Below, piece after piece: positions 1 through 5,762 of a DNA stretch of 7,591 nucleotides. Source of the stretch: Candidatus Sulfotelmatobacter sp. (lineage in GTDB: Bacteria > Acidobacteriota > Terriglobia > Terriglobales > Acidobacteriaceae); contig JASIKQ010000626.1 of the NCBI GenBank assembly GCA_030049565.1, positions 1-7,591 of the forward strand. Direction: 5' to 3'. Each line of letters starts with the position of its first letter. Within the stretch, counting starts at the first letter, position 1. The notes under the pieces are model-generated. The model ran no database searches and had not been told where the DNA came from. It saw only the letters and a list, made by a program, of their open reading frames with translations. Position numbers and translations under genes: made by a program.

Positions 1-681
1 CTTGGCGAGTTGATCGATGCTGCCTTCGAGGCTGCCGGAAACTTCGCTGGTGTTTTCGACGAACTTCGACATTTTTTGCAGGGTATCGAGCAGAGCTTTT
101 TGCAGGTCCAGTTGTCCTTGTAGAGCGTCGCGCTGCGAAGTCAGCTTGGCTCGCTTGGCTGGGAGCGCTTTCGCAATTTGCGGGTTCAGGGCTTCGATTT
201 GCGATTGCAATTGTTCAATCTGGGATGAAGTCTTGGCCTGCATCGCGCCCAGATTTTGCTGCTGCGCGCTTTCGGGGGAAGACGCATTTGCCCCGGGTGA
301 CTTTTGTTGTTCGATGATCAGGGCGCTCTCCGCCTTGGCCGATTGAAAAGCGAGACGAACCACCTCGGCTCCGAGGTCGCGCGTGTTGTCTTGATAAATG
401 GCATCACTCGCCAGTCCCACAGATGGGACCCCGGTGGTGGCATGACGATACCAACTAATGACGTCATTCAGATGGTGCAAGACAGCGTTGCCATCAAGTT
501 GGATTGGCGGCAACGGGTTCGCGGAAGGGGGTTGTAGCGGTTGAGCCGCGGGTTTTCCTGGTTGACGTTGTTTCGAAGCCTGCCCCCAGATGGCGTCGAC
601 CGCGAGCAGAGACAAGAGGAAGATGGCGAGGATCCATGTGGCAATGCCAATGGACGATAGTCGGGTTCGAGTTAGAGCCAT
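1..681 (-). CDS. Probable large MscS-type mechanosensitive ion channel, N-terminal part (3' end outside window)
   Basis: The frame reads without a stop from ATG at 681 to base 1, giving 227 residues; the C-terminal part is missing. This ATG is the first possible ATG start after an in-frame stop near 763, and no clear Shine-Dalgarno precedes it. Residues 11-31 form one hydrophobic segment (signal anchor or uncleaved signal). A Pro/Gln-rich linker follows (about 37-62), then a conserved-looking block (about 63-125, containing VISWYRH and SDAIYQDN), and a Gln-rich, coiled-coil-like stretch (about 140-205). From memory, this arrangement matches the periplasmic N-terminus of long acidobacterial proteins that end in an MscS channel domain, which would release solutes on hypo-osmotic shock. 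The pore and MscS beta domain lie outside the window, so function is inferred. Any other inner-membrane protein with a periplasmic coiled coil would also fit. The gene is certain enough; the product is moderate. Confidence 0.6.
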   Translation of the reverse strand, partial: MALTRTRLSSIGIATWILAIFLLSLLAVDAIWGQASKQRQPGKPAAQPLQPPSANPLPPIQLDGNAVLHHLNDVISWYRHATTGVPSVGLASDAIYQDNTRDLGAEVVRLAFQSAKAESALIIEQQKSPGANASSPESAQQQNLGAMQAKTSSQIEQLQSQIEALNPQIAKALPAKRAKLTSQRDALQGQLDLQKALLDTLQKMSKFVENTSEVSGSLEGSIDQLAK

Positions 682-815
682 TCGCAGTTGATGTACGACG
701 CGCTTTGTGGGGCGGAGGATGTATCCATTTTGGCGCGTGCCTTCGAGTGTTGCAGTATCAAGTTATCAGATCACTCGACCGCCAGGTGCGATTCTGAATG
801 CGATGGGTTGTACGG
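682..815. other. Intergenic spacer before the channel gene
   Basis: This spacer separates the stop of the second small EamA gene from the start of the probable channel gene, both on the minus strand. I found no convincing -35/-10 pair, terminator hairpin or repeat. On the minus strand a TTGATA hexamer resembles a -35 box, but no -10 box sits at a suitable distance. The gap is long for co-translation, so the channel gene may have its own promoter. Confidence 0.4.
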
Positions 816-1196
816 TTAGCCCGCGAGCAGGGCCACGCCTGCAGCTACCAGCATGGCCGCGACCCAGCGGCGCCGGTCGACTTTTTCATGCAGAAAAATC
901 TTAGCTGCGATGGCGTTGCCGATAAATGTCAGGGAAGCGGCGGCCGGGGCGACGAGGCTGACGTCTCCCCAGGAAAGCGCGAACAAAAGGCTGAAGAAGG
1001 CCACCGCCATGGCGGTAACGCCGAGGAGAAAACTGGGATTGCTGAGCGTTCGCCGTATAACAGTGAGCAAGCCGGACTGGCGCCACAGTGCGCCGACGTC
1101 GCCGACTTGCTTCATGGCCCGGGACATGAGAACGTCGCCCACGACCGAGGCGAAGACGATGGTGGTTATTGCCGACCAGGTGTATAGCGCGTTCAT
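816..1196 (-). CDS. Half-size EamA/DMT-family membrane transporter, second of a pair
   Basis: A 126-residue, four-helix membrane protein of the EamA (drug/metabolite transporter) fold. Hydrophobic helices lie at roughly residues 4-22, 53-75, 80-102 and 107-125. Family-like signatures are FASVVGDVLMSRAMKQVG, FALSWGDVSLVAPAAAS and FLHEKV followed by an Arg-rich turn and the last helix. It is a diverged paralogue of the gene at 1312-1761. It has one EamA repeat rather than two, so it should act as a homo- or heterodimer. The open frame begins at 1211, but I place the start at ATG 1196: GGAG lies nine bases upstream, and the N-terminus then aligns with the paralogue (GD motif at residue 20-21 in both). 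It lies downstream of hpnJ and the first transporter on the same strand. Substrate unknown; by analogy with ArnE/ArnF a lipid-linked or lipid substrate is possible (inference). Confidence 0.8.
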   Translation of the reverse strand: MNALYTWSAITTIVFASVVGDVLMSRAMKQVGDVGALWRQSGLLTVIRRTLSNPSFLLGVTAMAVAFFSLLFALSWGDVSLVAPAAASLTFIGNAIAAKIFLHEKVDRRRWVAAMLVAAGVALLAG

Positions 1197-1252
1197 GACT
1201 CTGCGCTCCATTGAGCTGGGAGCGGGTTCATCGCAGGGGGCAAAAAGGCAGG

Positions 1253-1288
1253 TTGCTCAGCCGCGCTTCGCGCCGCTGAGGAATGACA
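1253..1288. repeat. Hairpin-forming intergenic repeat ending in GAATGACA
   Basis: In the 100-120-base gap between the two small transporter genes, CTCAGC (1256-1261) pairs with GCTGAG (1275-1280), and inside it CGCG (1262-1265) pairs with CGCG (1269-1272) around a CTT loop, leaving a two-base CC bulge. The arm is followed by GAATGACA. This layout resembles the dispersed 'CTTCGCTCAGGATGACA' intergenic repeats I recall from acidobacterial and other genomes; membership is from memory. No T-tract follows on either strand, so a classical intrinsic terminator is unlikely, but the RNA hairpin could modulate readthrough or mRNA stability between the two genes. Confidence 0.5.
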
Positions 1289-1311
1289 TCGGTTTGTGTG
1301 TGCGGAAGCCA

Positions 1312-1761
1312 TCATGGTTGCCCTCTCGTCGCGGGCGCGGCCATGGGGGCTCCATGTGCGGTGTGCAGCGATTGAGACTTGTGATGAGTGGTGATCTCCG
1401 GCCCGCCGGCAACAAATCCCACTCCGCCGGTGATCAGGGCAATTCCCAGCCAGCGCAACGGGCTGACGTGCTCATGAAGGACAAATCTGGCGACCAGCGC
1501 GAGCAGCACGTATCCAAGCGAGGTCGCGGGCAGAACATAAGTCAGGTCGGCCCAGGAGAGAGCGGTCGTGTAGGTGGCGAAAAAAGCGAGCAGCAGAAGA
1601 ATGCCGCCGGCCACCCAGGGATTGATCACGGCGAAGATCACGCTGGGCAGGTGATGGATGGAGATGCTGCCGATTTGTTTCATGCCGTGCGAGAGCATGG
1701 CGTCGCCGGCGGAGGCGAAGAAAGTGACGCCGGCGAGGACGAGATATTTACGGAAGGTCAC
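1312..1761 (-). CDS. Half-size EamA/DMT-family membrane transporter, first of a pair
   Basis: A 149-residue inner-membrane protein with four predicted helices (about 5-22, 38-68, 72-95, 102-119) and one EamA domain. Key stretches are SAGDAMLSHGMKQIG, ALSWADLTYVLPATSLGY and FVLHEHVSPLRW, each with a recognisable counterpart in the neighbouring paralogue at 816-1196. The start is GTG at 1761; an ATG at 1769 is out of frame and meets TGA after three codons, and only a weak GGTGA lies upstream. A hydrophilic tail of about 30 residues (GGPEITTHHKS...) follows the last helix and is absent from the paralogue. It begins 67 bases after the hpnJ stop on the same strand, so co-transcription is likely. 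Paired half-size transporters often form heterodimers (EbrAB, ArnE/ArnF). Transport or flipping of a hopanoid-related lipid is my inference; a different metabolite is equally compatible with the sequence. Confidence 0.8.
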   Translation of the reverse strand: MTFRKYLVLAGVTFFASAGDAMLSHGMKQIGSISIHHLPSVIFAVINPWVAGGILLLLAFFATYTTALSWADLTYVLPATSLGYVLLALVARFVLHEHVSPLRWLGIALITGGVGFVAGGPEITTHHKSQSLHTAHGAPMAAPATRGQP

Positions 1762-1772
1762 TGATTCATTTC

Positions 1773-1800
1773 ACCACGGAGGCAAAGAGAGACGGAGAAA
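1773..1800. repeat. Degenerate CACGGAG-type octamer repeat
   Basis: After a leading ACC, three contiguous eight-base units can be read: ACGGAGGC (1776-1783), AAAGAGAG (1784-1791) and ACGGAGAA (1792-1799). The stretch resembles the dispersed CCACGGAGACACGGAGA-type element that I recall from intergenic DNA of Acidobacteriota and other phyla. It fills most of the gap between the hpnJ stop and the first transporter start. It is imperfect, so it may be an old copy. No coding role is visible. Confidence 0.45.
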
Positions 1801-1828
1801 AACTTTGGTTTTGTTCCCGCCTCCGCCA

Positions 1829-3298
1829 TCAGGCGTTCGCTGGTTCGGCTGCTGCCGCTTCGCTTTCGTGCTTTTTGACCATCCTGTTGCGTTGGGCACG
1901 GAGCTTGAGAAAGGTTTTGGCTTCCCGGTAGAGGCGCTTGCGATCGTTGCTGTTGAACGCGGCCTTCTTCAGGATGCGGAAGACGGCTTTCGGACGAAAG
2001 TAGTACTCGTCATAGAAGCGGTGCACTGAGGCCAGAATTTCATCGGCGGGCAAGCCGGGGTATTGAATGTGTGCCAGTTGGTGGCCACCTTCATCGACCA
2101 TCTTATTGTTGCCAACGATGAATCCATTCTTCATGGCGTAATCATAGAGTTCTGTGCCGGGGTAGGCGTGGGCCACGGAGACCTGAATAGTTTCGACATC
2201 CAGTTCTTTCGCGAATTTGATGGTGTTGACGATGGTTTCGCGGGTTTCGCCGGGCAAGCCCATGATGAAGTCGCCGTGAACGACGAGGCCGAGCTTGTGG
2301 CAGTCTTTAGTGAACTGGCGGGCGCGCTCGATGGTCGCGCCTTTTTTGATGTTTTTCAGAATTTGCTGATCGCCAGATTCGTAGCCGACGATGAGCAGGC
2401 GGCATCCGGCGTCTTTCATGGCTTTCAGAGTTTCGTAATCGGTGGTCACGCGCGAGGTGCACGACCAGGTGAGGCCGAGGGGTTTCAGCTTCGCGCAGAG
2501 TTCGACGGTGCGGGGCTTCTGAATATTAAACGTGTCATCGTCGAAAAAGAACTCTTTCACTTCCGGCCAGTAGTCTTTCACCTTGGACATTTCGGCGGCA
2601 ACATCGTCAGTAGATCGCTTGCGCCAGGGATGTCCACTCAGAGTTTGCGGCCACAAACAGAAAGTGCACTGTGCGGGGCAACCGCGCGTAGTGTAGAGAG
2701 ACACGTACGGGTGCAGCAAGAACGGCACGTTGTAGCGGGTCACGTCGAGGTCGCGCTTATAGACGTCGGTGACGTGGGGAAGGGAATCGAGATCCTGGAT
2801 CGGCGGGGCATCAGGATTGTGGATGACTTTGCCGTCCTTCAAGTATGAGATGCCAAGAATTTCTCCCAGCGGCTTGCCCTTGGCATAGTCGACCACGGCA
2901 TAGTCGAATTCCCTGCGAGTCACAAAATCGATGGCCGAGCAGTCGCGCAGGGATTTTTCCGGCAGAACGCTGACATGCGGACCAACGAAGGCGATTTTGA
3001 TTTTAGCATTGGCGTCTTTGATGGCGCGAGCCAAGCCAATGTCGCCGGGAAAGCCGGGCGTGCTGGTGAATAAAACCAGGAATTCGTAATCTGTGGCGAT
3101 TTCGATCGTCTGCTGCGCCGAAATGTAGTGCGGCGGCGCGTCGAGCAGGCGTGCGCCTTCGAGCATTCCGGCGGGGTATGCGAGCCACACGGGATACCAA
3201 TAACTTTCGATTTCGCGCGTGGCCGGCCAACGGGAGCCAGCGCCCCCATCAAAATTTTCAAACGAGGGCGGGTTCAGAAATAGTGTTTTTAAAGGCAT
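1829..3298 (-). CDS. hpnJ: Hopanoid biosynthesis B12-binding radical SAM protein HpnJ
   Basis: A 489-residue cytoplasmic radical SAM enzyme. HpnJ acts late in composite hopanoid synthesis: after HpnI adds N-acetylglucosamine to bacteriohopanetetrol and HpnK deacetylates it, HpnJ is assigned the ring contraction that gives the cyclitol ether head group. The N-terminus (FLNPPSFENFDGGAGSR, then ESYWYPVWLAYPAGMLEG) is typical of HpnJ. Residues about 5-150 form a B12-binding-like Rossmann region (LVLFTSTPGFPGD, AFVGPHVSVLPE). The SAM-cluster motif CxxxCxxC is Cys207-Cys211-Cys214 within TTRGCPAQCTFCLWP, followed by FFFDDDTF (about 250-257), GYESGD (305-310) and GDFIMGLPGET (342-352). Length matches the family. 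The C-terminal tail is Ala/Glu-rich. ATG 3298 is preceded only by a weak GTGGAT. It heads the minus-strand cluster with two small EamA genes downstream. hpnI and hpnK are not in the window. Confidence 0.9.
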   Translation of the reverse strand: MPLKTLFLNPPSFENFDGGAGSRWPATREIESYWYPVWLAYPAGMLEGARLLDAPPHYISAQQTIEIATDYEFLVLFTSTPGFPGDIGLARAIKDANAKIKIAFVGPHVSVLPEKSLRDCSAIDFVTRREFDYAVVDYAKGKPLGEILGISYLKDGKVIHNPDAPPIQDLDSLPHVTDVYKRDLDVTRYNVPFLLHPYVSLYTTRGCPAQCTFCLWPQTLSGHPWRKRSTDDVAAEMSKVKDYWPEVKEFFFDDDTFNIQKPRTVELCAKLKPLGLTWSCTSRVTTDYETLKAMKDAGCRLLIVGYESGDQQILKNIKKGATIERARQFTKDCHKLGLVVHGDFIMGLPGETRETIVNTIKFAKELDVETIQVSVAHAYPGTELYDYAMKNGFIVGNNKMVDEGGHQLAHIQYPGLPADEILASVHRFYDEYYFRPKAVFRILKKAAFNSNDRKRLYREAKTFLKLRAQRNRMVKKHESEAAAAEPANA

Positions 3299-3412
3299 AG
3301 TTGGTATCCACTAATTCTAACATTAAGGGCGCCGGATGCGGTTCAAAGCAGTGTTTACGCAGGTTCAGGGAGGCCCGATCCCCGCAGCATGGCCGTTTTC
3401 ATCGTTTCTTAT

Positions 3413-3441
3413 TTGCCGCTGCGCAAGAACAGGCATACAAT
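3413..3441 (+). promoter_or_regulatory. Sigma70-type promoter for the propeller gene
   Basis: TTGCCG (3413-3418, four of six consensus bases) is followed after exactly 17 bases by TACAAT (3436-3441, five of six). Transcription would begin near 3448, leaving a leader of about 50 bases before the ribosome binding site and ATG at 3498. It sits in the divergent region between hpnJ and the propeller gene and supports the downstream start of the latter. Confidence 0.6.
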
Positions 3442-3483
3442 CGGGCCGTTTCAAGAGCCCACCAAACGGCGATAATAGTTCCC

Positions 3484-3489
3484 GGGAGG
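3484..3489 (+). promoter_or_regulatory. Ribosome binding site that decides the propeller gene start
   Basis: GGGAGG lies eight bases before ATG 3498 but only two before the in-frame ATG 3492, which favours 3498. The frame also stays open back to ATG 3336, but that codon is upstream of the predicted promoter and would put about 54 residues without signal-peptide character before an evident signal sequence. Confidence 0.7.
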
Positions 3490-3497
3490 TTATGCTC

Positions 3498-5681
3498 ATG
3501 CCACTTCCTAAGTCTCTTACCAGTGTTATCTCCAATGTCATGATCGCGCTGATCGCCTGCGCGGCGTTTTCCCAACTTGCTGTTGCAAGCACGGATTTCA
3601 CAATCCCTCCGGGCCGTGCGAGTTGGCCCTACGCGATGGTGGTCGGCCCTGACAAAAACCTTTGGTTCGTAGAGTGGGGTGGGCAGAAAGTCGGCCAAAT
3701 CACGACCGCCGGAGTGATTACCGAATTTCCCATCCCGAACGCGCAAGCGCTGATCGGCATCGCCAGCGGTCCCGACGGCAACCTCTGGTTCACGGACACC
3801 ATGGCCGGAACTGTCGGTCATATCAGTACCAGCGGCACCAACATCGTTCAGTATTCATTGAAGTCAGGGTCGTTCCCGCAAGGCATCACGGCGGGTCCGG
3901 ACGGGAATCTCTGGTTCATCGAACAAAAGCAAACTGGTGATTACGAAATCGGCAAGATCACCACGGCTGGGAAAGTGACCTCGTATTCAAGCAAGGAGAG
4001 CGCCGGAATCTTTCAGGTCTTCTCCACCGTGCTCTACAGTTTTGGCGTAATCACCGTCGGTCCCGACGGCAATCTCTGGTTCGTAAATCCACAGAACGAA
4101 CTTCACGATCAGGTGGGCAGGATCACGACAAAAGGAGTGATCACGTTCTATGCGGTTAACGACCTGCCTGTCGGCATCACTGCCGGACCGGATGGTAATC
4201 TTTGGCTCATCGAGGCGCATCACGCCGCAAAGTTTACAACCGCCGGAGTGGAAACTGAGTACGCCATAACGAATGGGGGATCGGAAGGCATTGTGACCGG
4301 CCCCGATGGAAACATATGGTTCACTGAATTCAATAACATCGGAAATGTTGTCCCATCTACAGGCGTGGTAACTGAATACTCAAGTTTGGGCCTACCTTTT
4401 GAATATCCGCCAACAATCGTTTCCGCACCCGATGGCAATCTGTGGATTACGTCATGGTTCAGCGGCAACATTGGCCGCATAAGCACGGCTGGGGCTCTTA
4501 CCGGGACTTTTGCTTTGAGCACAGGCGCGCCAGGTTGGGTTACATCTGGCCCCGATGGAAATCTTTGGTTTACAGAGACCTTTCCTGCAAATGGGGTCGG
4601 CACGATGACGCCCGACGGTGTTGTGACTACATACCCGCTTCCCACAGCCAATGCCGGCGCAACCGGGATTACCTCCGGCCCGGATGGAAACCTGTGGTTT
4701 CTTGAGACCGATGTCGACCAGATCGCGAAGGTGACTACCTCCGGCGTAGTCACCGAATATGCTGCGAACGGCTATCCCTGGTTCGGCATCATCGCAGGAC
4801 CGGACGGGAATCTGTGGTTCCCGTACATTTACGCCGCCAGCTGTAGTTATTGTTCTGCCATTGGGCGAATCACAACCAGCGGGACGATCAGCGTATTTCC
4901 GACAACCACAGCATCGAGCGTTCCCATGGACGTTGCGGTCGGCCCCGACGGCAACATTTGGTTTACCGAGAACGGGGCGAATCAGATCGGAAAGATGAGC
5001 ACTGCCGGTGTGATGCTCGCAGAGTATCCAATAAAGACCGCAAACTCCAATCCGAGCGCGATCACCAGCGGCTCCGACGGTAACTTGTGGTTCCTGGAGA
5101 ACACGGAGTATGGGGCGGTCGCCAAAATCACCACGTCGGGAAAGGTATCGGAGTACAAAGCACAAATGCAAAGTTTCCAGAATGGCATTATCGCCGGCCC
5201 CGACGGCGCGATCTGGTTCGGGCAGTGCTATCCCAACGCCGTTGCTCGGGTAAGTACTAAAGGTGTGGTGAGCACAGTCCCGCTCACGACTCCGAACGCC
5301 TGTGTAGCCTCGCTGACAGTTGGCCCGGATCACAAGATCTGGGTGGACGAAGGTCTTGCGGGTGCGCTCGGGCGATTCAGCGCAATTGGAGGTACCGGAG
5401 ACGACTTTACGGCCACGCACGGGGTAGAGTTCACTGGTAGTGTAGCCAGCTTTGTGGACGGAACGCTGAGCGCAACAGCGTCGGATTTCACCGCGACTAT
5501 CTACTGGGGTGATGGCTCGACGTCGACCGGCACCATTACCGGAAGTGCCGGCGGGCCGTTTGACGTGAGCGGCAGCCATACGTACTCGACGGCGGGGACG
5601 TACCATCCCTACGTTACGTTCTACGACACAGTCGATAATTCGACCTACACCTCTACCAAAGGAAAGGCGACCGTGAACTAG
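3498..5681 (+). CDS. Secreted 14-blade virginiamycin-B-lyase-like beta-propeller protein with C-terminal PKD-like domain
   Basis: A 727-residue exported protein. Residues 1-30 are a signal peptide (basic start, hydrophobic core, AVA before Ser31). From about residue 35 to 630 run fourteen blade repeats marked by GPDGNLWF-like motifs starting at residues 50, 91, 133, 188, 230, 268, 310, 351, 394, 434, 482, 525, 567 and 609, each followed by an (I)G(R/K)(I)(T/S)T(A/S)G-V-T-(E)-Y segment. The pitch is about 42 residues, as in Vgb-type (streptogramin lyase) propellers. A true Vgb has seven blades, so this is consistent with two propellers. Residues about 632-727 form a PKD-like domain (WGDG at 670-673, then FDVSGSHTYSTAGTY). 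The lyase catalytic His/Glu constellation is not evident, so antibiotic cleavage is not supported; binding of a carbohydrate, protein or surface ligand is a guess. It has its own promoter and no obvious co-transcribed partner. Such proteins are common and multi-copy in Acidobacteriota. Confidence 0.88.
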   Translation: MPLPKSLTSVISNVMIALIACAAFSQLAVASTDFTIPPGRASWPYAMVVGPDKNLWFVEWGGQKVGQITTAGVITEFPIPNAQALIGIASGPDGNLWFTDTMAGTVGHISTSGTNIVQYSLKSGSFPQGITAGPDGNLWFIEQKQTGDYEIGKITTAGKVTSYSSKESAGIFQVFSTVLYSFGVITVGPDGNLWFVNPQNELHDQVGRITTKGVITFYAVNDLPVGITAGPDGNLWLIEAHHAAKFTTAGVETEYAITNGGSEGIVTGPDGNIWFTEFNNIGNVVPSTGVVTEYSSLGLPFEYPPTIVSAPDGNLWITSWFSGNIGRISTAGALTGTFALSTGAPGWVTSGPDGNLWFTETFPANGVGTMTPDGVVTTYPLPTANAGATGITSGPDGNLWFLETDVDQIAKVTTSGVVTEYAANGYPWFGIIAGPDGNLWFPYIYAASCSYCSAIGRITTSGTISVFPTTTASSVPMDVAVGPDGNIWFTENGANQIGKMSTAGVMLAEYPIKTANSNPSAITSGSDGNLWFLENTEYGAVAKITTSGKVSEYKAQMQSFQNGIIAGPDGAIWFGQCYPNAVARVSTKGVVSTVPLTTPNACVASLTVGPDHKIWVDEGLAGALGRFSAIGGTGDDFTATHGVEFTGSVASFVDGTLSATASDFTATIYWGDGSTSTGTITGSAGGPFDVSGSHTYSTAGTYHPYVTFYDTVDNSTYTSTKGKATVN
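3645..5345 (+). repeat. Fourteen coding repeats (propeller blades) within the Vgb-like gene
   Basis: The blade motif codons begin at 3645, 3768, 3894, 4059, 4185, 4299, 4425, 4548, 4677, 4797, 4941, 5070, 5196 and 5322. Most units are 114-129 bases; two are longer because of loop insertions (165 bases after the third motif, 144 after the tenth). The core nucleotide pattern is GGNCCNGAYGGNAAYNTNTGGTTY. Codon choice differs between copies (GGCCCCGACGGC, GGTCCGGACGGG, GGCCCGGATGGA), so the repeats have diverged at silent sites, arguing against very recent expansion. Units 1, 7, 12, 13 and 14 have altered motifs (GPDKN, APDGN, GSDGN, GPDGA, GPDHK). Confidence 0.85.
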
Positions 5682-5762
5682 ACCGCTCGGATTCGGTTTC
5701 CGTTGTCGTGCACGAGGGGTTTGCGCTGCCTTAGCTACTAAGTACTTCATCGCAGCCCAACC
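5682..5762. other. Convergent intergenic region
   Basis: This spacer lies between the stops of the plus-strand propeller gene and the minus-strand TolC gene. It holds a perfect 10-base palindrome TCGTGCACGA (5706-5715), a small hairpin CTTAG-CTA-CTAAG (5730-5742) and a weak outer GCTGC/GCAGC pairing (5725-5729 with 5752-5756). None is followed by a convincing T-run on either strand, so I do not call an intrinsic terminator; these are simply the only structures available to separate the two transcripts. Confidence 0.4.

Noticed and set aside
853..1764. Open frame of 303 codons on the plus strand
   Set aside because: It runs antisense to both EamA genes, has Arg/Gly/Glu-biased composition with no recognisable domain, and is a shadow of their codon structure.
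2063..2848. Open frame of 261 codons on the plus strand inside hpnJ
   Set aside because: It is antisense to the radical SAM core of a confidently identified gene; its composition is typical of a complementary-strand shadow.
3307..3340. Possible hpnJ promoter on the minus strand (TAGAAT at 3319-3314)
   Set aside because: The -10-like hexamer has no acceptable -35 at 16-18 bases, and the resulting leader would be under ten bases. The real promoter is probably farther upstream in the shared region.
3645..5345. Tandem DNA repeat array such as CRISPR or a minisatellite
   Set aside because: The periodic signal is entirely explained by in-frame beta-propeller blade motifs with silent-site divergence.
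5706..5715. Perfect palindrome TCGTGCACGA as an operator or terminator
   Set aside because: It lies between convergent gene ends with no T-run and no nearby start, so neither role is supported.
4452..5750. Open frame of 432 codons on the minus strand under the propeller gene
   Set aside because: It reflects the repetitive codons of the propeller gene read backwards (repeated RNPxVxV-like phrases) and has no fold-like features of its own.
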